Shown: piece by piece, positions 8,619-16,914 of the stretch | How the letters are laid out: each line of letters starts with the position of its first letter | Numbering within the stretch: the stretch's first letter is position 1 | NCBI GenBank assembly: GCA_020635915.1 | Contig: JACJYU010000001.1 | Span: 2,208,501 to 2,272,500, forward strand | DNA: 64,000 nucleotides | Reading direction: 5' to 3' | Source of the DNA: Flammeovirgaceae bacterium | Lineage (GTDB): Bacteria; Bacteroidota; Bacteroidia; Cytophagales; Cyclobacteriaceae | Notes under the pieces: model-generated | What the model was told of the DNA's origin: nothing | The model's input: the letters and a program-made list of their open reading frames with translations, nothing else | Databases searched by the model: none | Translations under genes and position numbers: made by a program

Positions 8619-10142
8619 ATGTCTGAAAAAGTTAAAGTCCCCACAGTAGGGGAGTCGATCACCGAAGTAACCATAGCCACATGGCTCAAGAAGGATGGCG
8701 ACCCGGTTGCCATGGACGAGGTAATTGCCGAGTTGGAATCGGACAAGGCCACCTTCGAACTCCCCGCCCCAAAAGCTGGCGTGCTTAAAATCGTGAAGCA
8801 GGAGGGGGATACGGTACCCATTGGGGAAGTGATCTGTGAGATTGATACATCTGGCGCAGGGGCCGCCAAGGAAACCGCCCCCCGCAAACCGGACGCAAGG
8901 GAAGCAGCCACGCAGGCTTCCCCTTCGAAAGGGCCAAAACCCACGGGCGAAATAAAGGAGATGAAGGTGCCGGCCGTTGGTGAGTCGATCACGGAGGTAA
9001 CCATTTCCGCCTGGCTGAAGAAAGACGGGGACTTTGTGTCCTTGGACGAAGTGATTGCGGAGGTCGAATCGGACAAGGCCACCTTTGAATTGCCGGCCGA
9101 GGCGCAGGGCATACTGAGGATTGTGGCCCAGGAGGGCAGCACATTGCCCATTGGGGGTTTGATCTGCAAAATTGAGGTGTCTGAGGGGGCGCCCCCATCG
9201 GCAGCGCCACAGGCCCCAGCCCCGGCCTCGACACAGGAAGCCCCCACGGGGGACAAGTCTTATGCCGCTGGCCACCCTTCGCCAGCCGCGGCAAAAATTT
9301 TATCGGAAAAGGGTATTTCCCCGGGCCAGGTTTCGGGCACAGGCGTAGGGGGAAGGATTACCAAAGAAGACGCCATGAACGCACAGGCAGGCAAACCGGC
9401 AACCACTCAGGCCGATGCCCCTGCCCCGGCACCCAAAGGGGCGCGGGAGGAGACTAGGGAGAAAATGTCTTCCATGCGAAGGACTATTGCCAAACGGCTG
9501 GTGGTGGTGAAAAACGAAACGGCCATGCTCACCACCTTCAATGAGGTGGACATGAAACCGGTGATGGATTTGCGGTCCAGGTACAAGGAAAAATTCAAAG
9601 AAAAATACGGGGTGGGTTTAGGCTTTATGAGCTTCTTCACCAAAGCAGTGTGCGTGGCCTTGCAGGAGTTCCCTGCGGTAAATGCCTACATCGATGGCAA
9701 CGAGGCCGTATATCATAATTACTGTGATGTTTCTATTGCGGTATCCACCCCTCGCGGTTTGGTGGTTCCTGTTATTAGAAATGCGGAATCGCTGAGCATG
9801 GCGGAAATTGAGAAAGAAGTGGTGCGGTTGGCCACACGTGGCCGCGATGGAAAACTCTCCATTGAAGAAATGACGGGAGGTACATTCTCCATCACCAATG
9901 GTGGCGTGTTTGGGTCAATGTTGTCGACACCCATTTTGAACCCGCCCCAATCGGCAATATTGGGAATGCACAACATCGTGCAGCGCCCAGTGGCCATAAA
10001 TGGCGAGGTGGTGGTGCGGCCTATTATGTACCTGGCCCTTTCCTACGACCACCGCATAGTGGACGGCAAAGAATCGGTGAGCTTCCTGGTGAGGGTAAAA
10101 GAGCTGCTTGAGGACCCCGGACGCTTGATTTTGGGGGTATAA
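8619..10142 (+). CDS. sucB: 2-oxoglutarate dehydrogenase E2, dihydrolipoyl succinyltransferase, two lipoyl domains
   Basis: E2 carries succinyl groups on lipoyl-lysine and transfers them to CoA. The 507-residue protein has two tandem lipoyl domains, with ESDKA lipoylation sites at Lys43 and Lys153. Then comes an Ala/Pro linker, an E1/E3-binding domain (~217-252, HPSPAAAKILSEKGI, GVGGRITKEDAM) and the catalytic domain (~280-507) with SYDHRIVDGKE carrying His478 and Asp482. E. coli SucB has a single lipoyl domain and ~405 residues. The two lipoyl domains are about 73% identical by hand count, pointing to internal duplication. The gene lies between sucA and lpdA in the same operon. Confidence 0.95.
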   Translation: MSEKVKVPTVGESITEVTIATWLKKDGDPVAMDEVIAELESDKATFELPAPKAGVLKIVKQEGDTVPIGEVICEIDTSGAGAAKETAPRKPDAREAATQASPSKGPKPTGEIKEMKVPAVGESITEVTISAWLKKDGDFVSLDEVIAEVESDKATFELPAEAQGILRIVAQEGSTLPIGGLICKIEVSEGAPPSAAPQAPAPASTQEAPTGDKSYAAGHPSPAAAKILSEKGISPGQVSGTGVGGRITKEDAMNAQAGKPATTQADAPAPAPKGAREETREKMSSMRRTIAKRLVVVKNETAMLTTFNEVDMKPVMDLRSRYKEKFKEKYGVGLGFMSFFTKAVCVALQEFPAVNAYIDGNEAVYHNYCDVSIAVSTPRGLVVPVIRNAESLSMAEIEKEVVRLATRGRDGKLSIEEMTGGTFSITNGGVFGSMLSTPILNPPQSAILGMHNIVQRPVAINGEVVVRPIMYLALSYDHRIVDGKESVSFLVRVKELLEDPGRLILGV

Positions 10143-10189
10143 GGTTGCCCCATCAAAGAAAATTTTTATTAAAAGAAACAAGGGACATT

Positions 10190-11587
10190 ATGCAATACAA
10201 CGTAACGGTAATTGGTTCAGGCCCTGGAGGATATGTGGCGGCAATCCGCTGTGCGCAATTGGGCTTTAAAACGGCCATCATTGAAAAATATGATACCCTG
10301 GGGGGCACCTGCCTCAATGTGGGCTGCATCCCGTCCAAGGCCTTGCTGGATTCGTCCGAACACTTCATCAACGCAAAAGAACATTTCAAGGAACACGGCA
10401 TAGATATGGAGGCTCCTAAGGTGAACCTTAAACAAATGATAAAGCGGAAGGCGGACGTGGTGAAGCAGAACGTGGATGGCATTGCCTACCTGATGAAAAA
10501 AAACAAGATCGAAGTATTCACCGGCACCGGTTCCTTTATTGACAAAAACACAATCCAAGTCACCGCCAAGGACGGCAAAGGGACAACCATTACCACGGAA
10601 AAAACAATCATTGCCACGGGCTCAAAACCTACCCCGTTGCCATTTGCCCCTTTTGACAAAAAGAGGATTATCTCCAGCACGGAAGCCCTCGAACTAAAGG
10701 AAGTCCCTAAGCATTTGATCGTGGTGGGAGGAGGCGTGATAGGCATGGAACTAGGCTCGGTATATGCACGGCTGGGGGCAAAAGTAACGGTAGTGGAATT
10801 TCTTGATAGCCTTATCCCTACCATGGATGGCACGCTGGGCAAAGAGCTGTTGAAGGTGGGTAAAAAAATGGGGATGCAATTTTACCTGGGCCATAAGGTC
10901 ACCTCGCTCAAGAACAAAGGAAAAGAGGTGGTTTTGCAGGCTGAGGACAAGTCGGGAAAGGCCGTGGACCTCAAGGGGGATTATTGTTTGGTAAGCATTG
11001 GCAGGCGGCCTTACACCGAAGGCCTGGGTTTGGATAAAGTTGGCATTGCACTGGAAAAGGGGATGGTGCCCGTTGATGACCATTTAAAAACAAAAGTTGA
11101 TGACATTTATGCAATAGGTGACGTGGTGCGGGGGGCCATGCTGGCGCACAAGGCGGAAGAAGAAGGGGTGATGGTGGCAGAGCAAATGGCGGGGCAAAAG
11201 CCGCACATAAATTACCTGTTGATTCCCGGGGTGGTATATACCTGGCCGGAGGTGGCCAGCGTAGGCCACACGGAGGAGCAGTTAAAAAAGGCGGGCAGGG
11301 CTTATAAAACAGGATCGTTTCCATACAAGGCATTGGGCCGGGCCAGGGCCAGTATGGACACTGATGGCCTGGTGAAGGTATTGGCCGACAAGCAGACCGA
11401 TGAGATCCTGGGCATCCACATTATAGGCGCCAGGGCCGCGGACATGATCGCGGCTGGCGTTACGGCCATGGAGTTCAGGGCCTCTGCCGAGGACGTTTCA
11501 CGGATGTCGCACGCGCACCCCACTTATATGGAGGCCGTAAAAGAGGCTTGCCTGGCGGCCACGGCCAACCGGCCAATTCATATGTAG
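10190..11587 (+). CDS. lpdA: Dihydrolipoyl dehydrogenase (E3)
   Basis: E3 reoxidises dihydrolipoamide with FAD and NAD+ for the 2-oxoacid dehydrogenase complexes. The 465-residue protein shows the FAD-binding GSGPGGYVAAIRCAQLG, the redox disulfide in GGTCLNVGCIPSKALL, the NAD-binding VVGGGVIGMELGSVYARLG, and the C-terminal His-Glu pair in SHAHPTYMEAVKEA. The ATG at 10190 (MQYNVTVIG) gives the normal N-terminus. It lies 47 bp after sucB, completing the 2-oxoglutarate dehydrogenase operon. Its last 10 bases overlap the convergent lnb gene. Confidence 0.97.
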   Translation: MQYNVTVIGSGPGGYVAAIRCAQLGFKTAIIEKYDTLGGTCLNVGCIPSKALLDSSEHFINAKEHFKEHGIDMEAPKVNLKQMIKRKADVVKQNVDGIAYLMKKNKIEVFTGTGSFIDKNTIQVTAKDGKGTTITTEKTIIATGSKPTPLPFAPFDKKRIISSTEALELKEVPKHLIVVGGGVIGMELGSVYARLGAKVTVVEFLDSLIPTMDGTLGKELLKVGKKMGMQFYLGHKVTSLKNKGKEVVLQAEDKSGKAVDLKGDYCLVSIGRRPYTEGLGLDKVGIALEKGMVPVDDHLKTKVDDIYAIGDVVRGAMLAHKAEEEGVMVAEQMAGQKPHINYLLIPGVVYTWPEVASVGHTEEQLKKAGRAYKTGSFPYKALGRARASMDTDGLVKVLADKQTDEILGIHIIGARAADMIAAGVTAMEFRASAEDVSRMSHAHPTYMEAVKEACLAATANRPIHM

Positions 11588-12756
11588 GCTTTCTTGCGCA
11601 AGTAATAATTGAGGCCATAGCGCACGGCCAGCGCGATCACAACCGGGGCCAAAAACACGTTTAATTGCTGAGGCAGCAAGGCCCATGTGGAAAGAAGCAA
11701 TAGGGTAATCCCCAGTAGGAACCCATAATATCTTTTTGCCATGGCGGATTGTTTTCCAAAAACCATAAAGGCCGCAACAAGGTTGGTGGGCATGGCCCAC
11801 AATAAATTAAAATTATTGGCCGCGGCCTTGTGGTCGGTGGCCAGCCACAGGACCAGCAGCAAGCAGCCTATTGCCCCGGTTGCTAAAAACAAAATGGCAT
11901 CCAGCCACTTTGATGGCCTTTTCCTTTTGAGGTCCAGCAGCGAAACACCGGCCACCCCAATCAGAAAAACCCCAAAGACCGTCCAGGGATGGGGGGCGCT
12001 GTCAAAGGCCAAAGGATTGCCGGGGGGATTGGAAACAACGGTTTTTTTGACCAGCGGCTTTTCCCCATTATCGGTAATGAGGCTGGCATGGTCAAAGGAA
12101 GACTCAATGTAGTCTGGCAAAAACATATATTCGTAAGGGGTGGCCTTTTTGTCCATCGGTAGCCCCAGGCAGATATCAATGCCCAAATCCCCCCAGGGTT
12201 GTTCCTGAAGGTACAAGTCGGTTAAGTCACGGATGGTATAGTGGGTGGTGATGAAGGAGCCATCGAATTTTATTTTTTCCCCCAGCACTTCCACAAACAC
12301 GTCCCTGATTTTTGTGGCACAATTGTTATAAAAATAATCATAAAGGTACTCTTGGTTTTCAGGGCGTGCGTTCCACTGCAAATAATCAAAAAGCTTTTGT
12401 TTTTGCTGTTGGTCGAGGTCAATGACCTGCTCATGCACCCATCGGTTGTAGTAGAGGTAATAATACCTGAAGTTTGGATAGGATTGCACGGACAATTTAT
12501 ACAACAGGTGCCCCCGGGTGAAATTGAGATAAAAGTTTGGCTGGTTAAAATCGAAAGTGCCATAATTGTAGGCAAAATCTATATGCTGTTCGGGGTCATA
12601 CACGCGGATGGCGCTATGCCCAAAGGCCGAATACAGTTCGCCCTGAAAAGGGGCACAGGTGACCACCCCGATATGGGCCTTTTCGGAGAGTTGAAAGTGT
12701 TGTGCCTGCAGGAAGGGGGAAAACAGGAACAAGAAAAAGGGCAGGATGGTCTTCAT
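11578..12756 (-). CDS. lnb: Lnb-type lipoprotein N-acyltransferase (DUF4105)
   Basis: The 392-residue protein begins with a signal peptide (ILPFFLFLFSPFLQAQ). It has an N-terminal periplasmic DUF4105 domain with the family hallmarks TCAPFQGELYSAFGHSAIRV and YDYFYNNCATKIRDVF, whose Cys and His residues resemble a cysteine-protease-like site. About five C-terminal membrane helices follow (from ~255: TVFGVFLIGVAGVSLL to ALAVRYGLNYYL). This architecture matches Lnb, reported as the lipoprotein N-acyltransferase of Bacteroides, which adds the third acyl chain to lipoproteins in place of Lnt. The assignment as Lnb rather than another DUF4105 protein rests on the five-helix tail. Start: ATG directly before the signal peptide. 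Confidence 0.75.
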   Translation of the reverse strand: MKTILPFFLFLFSPFLQAQHFQLSEKAHIGVVTCAPFQGELYSAFGHSAIRVYDPEQHIDFAYNYGTFDFNQPNFYLNFTRGHLLYKLSVQSYPNFRYYYLYYNRWVHEQVIDLDQQQKQKLFDYLQWNARPENQEYLYDYFYNNCATKIRDVFVEVLGEKIKFDGSFITTHYTIRDLTDLYLQEQPWGDLGIDICLGLPMDKKATPYEYMFLPDYIESSFDHASLITDNGEKPLVKKTVVSNPPGNPLAFDSAPHPWTVFGVFLIGVAGVSLLDLKRKRPSKWLDAILFLATGAIGCLLLVLWLATDHKAAANNFNLLWAMPTNLVAAFMVFGKQSAMAKRYYGFLLGITLLLLSTWALLPQQLNVFLAPVVIALAVRYGLNYYLRKKAYI

Positions 12757-12818
12757 GGAAGAAATAATGGACCGAAAGATAAAACAATCGATCAGTAAAA
12801 GGTAATTTTGAATTGGGC

Positions 12819-13841
12819 ATGAACAGGAATTTAACGGATGGATTGAATTTTGCCTCCAAGCTCACCCTGCGCAGGGCCTGGAATTCAGTAAAGGTAGTGG
12901 CCAGCTACTACTACTCCAGGTTGTCAGGGCAGGCCTATCTTCCCGCCATGCCCATTAGCATTTCCATAGAGCCTACTACTTCCTGCAATTTGCGCTGCCC
13001 CGAGTGCCCCAGTGGGCTTCGATCCTTTACCCGGCCTACGGGCATGCTGGACCAGGCCCTGTTTAAAAAAGTAATTGACGAACTGGCGCCAACTTTGCCT
13101 TACCTTATATTTTATTTTCAGGGGGAGCCTTACCTGCACCCGGCACTGCTGGAAATGGTTGGGTATGCATCCCAAAAAAAGATATATACCGCCACCTCCA
13201 CCAATGCCCATTACCTTAGCGATGAAATGGCCAGGAAAACGGTTGAGTCTGGCCTGGACAGGATGGTGGTTTCGATTGACGGTGTGGACCAGGAGGCCTA
13301 TTCCGCCTACCGCATTGGCGGGCGCCTCTCCAAAGTAATCGAAGGGACACGCAATATCATCAAATGGAAGCGGGCCTTGAAATCAAAAACGCCCCATGTT
13401 GTTTTTCAGTTTCTTGTGGTGCGCCACAACGAAGGCCAGGTGGACAGGGTTTTTGAACTGGCCAAAGAGCTGGGGGTGGATGAAGTGGCTTTAAAAACGG
13501 CCCAGGTGTATAATTATGAGCATGGTTCTGACCTGATCCCTGTTAATGAAAAATACTCGCGCTATAAAAAAAGGGATGATGGCACTTACACAATAAAGAA
13601 CGGCCTGGCCAACCATTGCTGGAAGATGTGGCACAGCTGCGTGGTCACCTGGGATGGAAAAGTGGTGCCGTGCTGCTTTGATAAAGATGCCCATTATGTC
13701 CTGGGCGATTTGAAAAGGAACACGTTTAAGGAAATCTGGGAACAGGGGAAGTACCAGCATTTCAGGCAGTCCCTGTTGCGCTCTAGAAAGGAATTGGAAA
13801 TTTGCAGGAACTGTACGGAAGGCACCAAGGTGTGGGCCTAA
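12819..13841 (+). CDS. Radical SAM/SPASM domain protein
   Basis: The 340-residue protein has the radical SAM cluster motif CNLRCPEC (three cysteines for the 4Fe-4S cluster) after ISIEPTTS. A C-terminal SPASM-like region follows, with cysteines in NHCWKMWHSCVVTWDG, VPCCFDKD and LEICRNCTEG, for auxiliary clusters. Such proteins modify peptides, proteins or sugars; the substrate cannot be read from the sequence. No small precursor peptide gene is visible next to it. The ATG at 12819 is chosen; a TTG two codons earlier is the only alternative. Its 3' end overlaps the following minus-strand gene by 4 bp. Confidence 0.88.
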   Translation: MNRNLTDGLNFASKLTLRRAWNSVKVVASYYYSRLSGQAYLPAMPISISIEPTTSCNLRCPECPSGLRSFTRPTGMLDQALFKKVIDELAPTLPYLIFYFQGEPYLHPALLEMVGYASQKKIYTATSTNAHYLSDEMARKTVESGLDRMVVSIDGVDQEAYSAYRIGGRLSKVIEGTRNIIKWKRALKSKTPHVVFQFLVVRHNEGQVDRVFELAKELGVDEVALKTAQVYNYEHGSDLIPVNEKYSRYKKRDDGTYTIKNGLANHCWKMWHSCVVTWDGKVVPCCFDKDAHYVLGDLKRNTFKEIWEQGKYQHFRQSLLRSRKELEICRNCTEGTKVWA

Positions 13842-14011
13842 ACCGAGGCTTTCTTTTTATTCATGGGTTTGTGAATGGATTTCACATCGAGCGCCCCACA
13901 CTTGCCACAACCGGACGTGCACTCTGAAGAGGTGAACGACCTGAAAACGGCCCAGCCCAAATAGCCAATTGCGCCAAGCCCGAGTAAACCCACTAATATA
14001 TACTGAAGCAT
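13838..14011 (-). CDS. Small Cys-rich membrane protein (FeoB-associated type)
   Basis: A 57-residue protein with one membrane helix (LQYILVGLLGLGAIGYLGWAV) followed by a cysteine-rich segment (SSECTSGCGKCGALD) and a basic tail. This matches the family of FeoB-associated Cys-rich membrane proteins, thought to help ferrous iron handling. No feoB or feoA is nearby, so the link to iron is inferred only from the family. ATG at 14011 is used; ten more upstream codons are open but lack hydrophobic character. Confidence 0.7.
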   Translation of the reverse strand: MLQYILVGLLGLGAIGYLGWAVFRSFTSSECTSGCGKCGALDVKSIHKPMNKKKASV

Positions 14012-14070
14012 GTCACAAAGATAACAATTTCGTGGCCACAACGTTCAGGGCATGGCCAATTTCGTGGCCC

Positions 14071-14868
14071 CTAGGCACCCCAATGTTCTTTGATTACTTC
14101 CACCATCGCGGGCTGGATGTATCCCCCTGCACAAATCTGGCCACCGTACAAAAAATCATTGCCCCCCATAAAGTCCGTTACCCTGCCACCGGCCCGCTCC
14201 ACCAGCAGGCTTCCTGCGGCCACGTCCCAGGGGTTGAGGTTGTATTCAAAAAAACCATCCATTCGCCCACAGGCCACATAGGCAAGGTCCGTGGCGGCAC
14301 TGCCCATCCTGCGCACCCCATGGGTGACCTCCAAAAAAGTCTTGATGATGGAAAGGTATTCTTCCCTCTTGTCAAAATGATAATAGGGGAACCCTGTGGC
14401 CAGGAGGCTGTCGTTCAACGATTGGGTGCCCGATATTTTTATGGCCTTGCCGTTGCAGGTGGCAGGCCCTTCTTCCGTGGCCGAAAAGCATTCCATTTTG
14501 CTCACTTCGTGCACTACCCCCAGTATGACTTTGTCCTTTCTCGCCAATCCAATGCTAACGGCAAAAGGCGGAAGCCCATGGGTAAAGTTTGTAGTGCCAT
14601 CAAGCGGGTCCACAATCCATTTATATTCCGTATCCCCTTCCAGCGTGGTGCCTTCTTCAGCCAGGAAACCGGCACCGGGCAAAATGCCCTTCAAAGCCTT
14701 GACCAATTTTTTTTCTGCCTCTTTGTCTACATAGGAAACCAGGTTATTGGAGGTGTCCTTGTGCTCGATTTTGTTTTTGTCAAAACCCTTTACCTCATTC
14801 CCAATAAAATTGGCCACCTCACCGCTCAATTCAATTACATCCTTCTCTAGTTTCCTAAGGTCTATCAT
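14071..14868 (-). CDS. suhB: Inositol monophosphatase family protein
   Basis: A Mg2+-dependent, Li+-sensitive-type phosphatase of 265 residues. Metal-binding motifs are clear: FLAEEGT (Glu), WIVDPLDGTTNFTHG (the DPxDGT signature) and NPWDVAAGSLLVERAGGRV. Substrate could be inositol phosphate, and SuhB relatives also act in rRNA transcription antitermination; sequence alone does not decide. ATG at 14868 (MIDLRKLEKDV) overlaps the stop of the upstream Lnt-like gene by 4 bp, so translation is likely coupled. Confidence 0.9.
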   Translation of the reverse strand: MIDLRKLEKDVIELSGEVANFIGNEVKGFDKNKIEHKDTSNNLVSYVDKEAEKKLVKALKGILPGAGFLAEEGTTLEGDTEYKWIVDPLDGTTNFTHGLPPFAVSIGLARKDKVILGVVHEVSKMECFSATEEGPATCNGKAIKISGTQSLNDSLLATGFPYYHFDKREEYLSIIKTFLEVTHGVRRMGSAATDLAYVACGRMDGFFEYNLNPWDVAAGSLLVERAGGRVTDFMGGNDFLYGGQICAGGYIQPAMVEVIKEHWGA

Positions 14869-15635
14869 TTCCTGATGGTTTTTCTTTTGACTAAGGTAAA
14901 CAATAGAATTAACACGGAAAGCCATGCCGCGGTTCTTGGAATGAACTCCCCTATGGAGCCGTAACCGGTGCCTGGGTAGGGGGCAGGTGAGTACAGTTGC
15001 ATCATGTCTTCGCGTGTAAGCGCCCCCGAAACATCAAAAGCCAGATAGGAATAGAGGATCGGGACGGCAACGGAAAGTACAAACAGGGATATGAACACGA
15101 GGTTGGCTTTTTTTTCGGTTAGTACCGCCTGGTAGAGCAGCACATTGCATGCCCATACCCAAAGGGATGCCCCCAAATAGCCGGTGTGGGGGTTCCACGC
15201 GGTCCATTCCGGTTTTATGTAAAACAAATCCGCAAGAAAATGCACGGGAAAGGGTGCCCATTTCAGTAAAACATATTCCGCGGCCAGCCAAAAAACGGGC
15301 AGGGTGATGATGCTCACCCTCGCGCCCAGGCTTTTCCTCACAAAAGTATACCCCAGAAAAGTAAGGGTGCATAGCATCGCTTGCAATAGGATATGGGCAA
15401 GCTGCCCGACCGCAAAAAAACTTCCTGCAAAAAAGGAGACGGACAACCCGAGAAGGATAAGGTCAAGGGAGTTCCAGATGGTTTTCCCTTTTCGGTTGTT
15501 GACGGCAATGGCAATAAATGGCGCGAACCCAACAAAGGCAAGCATTGGGAACGAAGGCATCAACCAGGCCAGGCTGAACAGGAGGGTGCCGCCCGCAAAG
15601 AGGTAAAGGGTGCCAATGTTATTCCCTTTTGCCAT
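14865..15635 (-). CDS. Lnt-like membrane protein lacking the nitrilase domain
   Basis: A 256-residue polytopic membrane protein with about seven helices. Its order of motifs follows the membrane part of apolipoprotein N-acyltransferase: an N-terminal hydrophobic pair with FVGFAPFIAIA, then LPVFWLAAEYVLLKWAPFP, and TGYLGASLWVWACNVLLY, which resembles the Lnt region before the catalytic domain. In Lnt a ~260-residue extracytoplasmic nitrilase domain follows. Here only a ~34-residue loop (201-234) remains before a final helix with a basic end (LLFTLVKRKTIRK). The catalytic Glu-Lys-Cys triad is therefore absent. The frame is intact, and it overlaps rsmI by 17 bp and suhB by 4 bp, so it is maintained as a gene. 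Function unknown. Confidence 0.7.
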   Translation of the reverse strand: MAKGNNIGTLYLFAGGTLLFSLAWLMPSFPMLAFVGFAPFIAIAVNNRKGKTIWNSLDLILLGLSVSFFAGSFFAVGQLAHILLQAMLCTLTFLGYTFVRKSLGARVSIITLPVFWLAAEYVLLKWAPFPVHFLADLFYIKPEWTAWNPHTGYLGASLWVWACNVLLYQAVLTEKKANLVFISLFVLSVAVPILYSYLAFDVSGALTREDMMQLYSPAPYPGTGYGSIGEFIPRTAAWLSVLILLFTLVKRKTIRK

Positions 15636-16305
15636 CGATCACGATTACCACCTCGCCTTTTACCTTATGGGTTTGGAAGTGGGCGGCCACCTCCTTAAGG
15701 GAGCCCGTTATTGTTTCTTCGTGTATTTTGGTAAGCTCCCTGGATATGGAGACCTTCCTGTCTTCTCCAAGGATTTCCAGCATTTGGCCCAGGGTTTTCT
15801 CCAGGCGGTGGGGCGATTCGTACACGACTACGGTGCGGGGCTCCCCGGCAAATGCTTGCAGAAGGGTTTGTTTGCCTTTCTTATGGGGCAAAAACCCTTC
15901 AAACACAAAACGGTCAGTGGGAAACCCCGATTTCACCAGGGCGGGCACAAAGGCCGTGGCGCCCGGGAGGCACTCCAGCTTGATGCCCTCCTGCAGGCAG
16001 GCCCGCGCCAGCAAAAAGCCCGGATCGGAAATCCCTGGCGTGCCGGCATCAGTTACCAAGGCCATGGTTTCGCCCGATTTAAGCCTTTCCATCAACCCCG
16101 TTAGCTTCTTGTGCTCGTTAAAAATATGAAAACTGGCCAAAGGCTTTTGAATGCCGTAATGCTTTAGCAGTATCCCTGATTTGCGGGTGTCCTCTGCCAA
16201 AATGGTATCCACCTGCCTCAATACCTCCAGGGACCGCAGGGTGATGTCGCCCAGGTTGCCGATGGGGGTAGGGACAAGGTACAGGGAGGTGTTCTCCTGG
16301 TTCAC
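15619..16305 (-). CDS. rsmI: 16S rRNA (cytidine1402-2'-O)-methyltransferase
   Basis: RsmI methylates the 2'-O of C1402 in the decoding centre using SAM. The 228-residue tetrapyrrole-methylase-fold protein shows LYLVPTPIGNLGDITLR, AEDTRKSGILLKHYGI, MALVTDAGTPGISDPG and PTDRFVFEGFLPHKK. It is somewhat shorter than E. coli RsmI (286), ending after the EVVIVIDG strand. The start is a GTG at 16305 that overlaps the preceding pterin dehydratase stop by 4 bp. Confidence 0.95.
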   Translation of the reverse strand: MNQENTSLYLVPTPIGNLGDITLRSLEVLRQVDTILAEDTRKSGILLKHYGIQKPLASFHIFNEHKKLTGLMERLKSGETMALVTDAGTPGISDPGFLLARACLQEGIKLECLPGATAFVPALVKSGFPTDRFVFEGFLPHKKGKQTLLQAFAGEPRTVVVYESPHRLEKTLGQMLEILGEDRKVSISRELTKIHEETITGSLKEVAAHFQTHKVKGEVVIVIDGKRE

Positions 16306-16535
16306 TTTGTCAGGCTATCAATGGCTTCGGCCAGCTTACGGTCTTTTTCCGTTATGATATTGCCGGCATCATGGGTCGTCAGTTCAACCGTTACCCGGTT
16401 ATATACATTCGACCAATTGGGATGGTGGCCCATCTTTTCCGCAAGCATGGCCACCCTTGTCATAAAGGCAAAGGCCTCGCTAAAGTCTTTGAACTGAAAG
16501 GTTTTCTTAAGCTTGTGATTTTCTTCAATCCACAT
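16302..16535 (-). CDS. phhB: 4a-hydroxytetrahydrobiopterin dehydratase family protein
   Basis: Pterin-4a-carbinolamine dehydratase recycles tetrahydrobiopterin after aromatic amino acid hydroxylation. The 77-residue product has the family pattern FSEAFAFMTRVAMLAEKMGHHPNW with the catalytic His pair, then TVELTTHDAGNIITEKD. It is shorter at the N-terminus than the usual ~95-110 residues. ATG at 16535 (MWIEENHKLKK) is preferred to a TTG three codons earlier. No phenylalanine hydroxylase is nearby. It lies in the DUF493-rsmI-suhB operon. Confidence 0.85.
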   Translation of the reverse strand: MWIEENHKLKKTFQFKDFSEAFAFMTRVAMLAEKMGHHPNWSNVYNRVTVELTTHDAGNIITEKDRKLAEAIDSLTK

Positions 16536-16593
16536 AGGCGGCAATGTTGGTTGAGGTTAAAGTTACTACTAAAAAGAAGTAATGTAAAACTGC

Positions 16594-16860
16594 CTATAGG
16601 GCGATAATGCCTTCTATTGCCGAGGCATTTTGATAGACCTCTATCACGGCCTCGGTGGATTGCATCATGGTTTGCACGGTAATGCTGATGTAGTTGCCGT
16701 TTTTTGAAGCCCGCTCGCTGGGCGTGTGCATGGGGAACAGCTTCCTCACCTTCCCTTCCTGGCCTTTTGGCACAATGAATTTAAAAGTGTACAATGAAGG
16801 CCACGCGTAATGGCCGTCCAGTTTCTCACGGAAGGACTGGAGCCAGGTTTGGTCTATCAT
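16594..16860 (-). CDS. DUF493 (YbeD-like) family protein
   Basis: An 88-residue ACT-like-fold protein of the YbeD/DUF493 family. Visible features are YTFKFIVPKGQEGKVRKLF, the SERASKNGNYISITV strand and a C-terminal helix (STEAVIEVYQNASAIEGI). The family is thought to be regulatory, but its molecular role is not settled. It is probably the first gene of the minus-strand operon continuing with phhB 58 bp downstream. Its ATG directly abuts the T-tract of the ppiD terminator. Confidence 0.85.
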   Translation of the reverse strand: MIDQTWLQSFREKLDGHYAWPSLYTFKFIVPKGQEGKVRKLFPMHTPSERASKNGNYISITVQTMMQSTEAVIEVYQNASAIEGIIAL

Positions 16861-16898
16861 AAAAAAAAAGACTCCATTTGGGCCGCAAATGGAGTCTG
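16861..16898 (-). terminator. Terminator of ppiD
   Basis: A perfect 12-bp stem (AGACTCCATTTG / CAAATGGAGTCT, 5-nt loop) is followed on the minus strand by a run of nine or more T. It separates ppiD from the DUF493 operon. Confidence 0.9.
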
Positions 16899-16914
16899 GT
16901 TTGGTGTTGGGTTA

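Noticed and set aside
13969..14850. 293-codon plus-strand open frame opposite suhB
   Set aside because: It is antisense to an intact inositol-monophosphatase gene and has no recognisable motifs.
16861..16898. Possible riboswitch or leader for DUF493
   Set aside because: The stem with a long T-run is oriented as a terminator for ppiD and lies directly at the DUF493 start codon; nothing riboswitch-like is seen.
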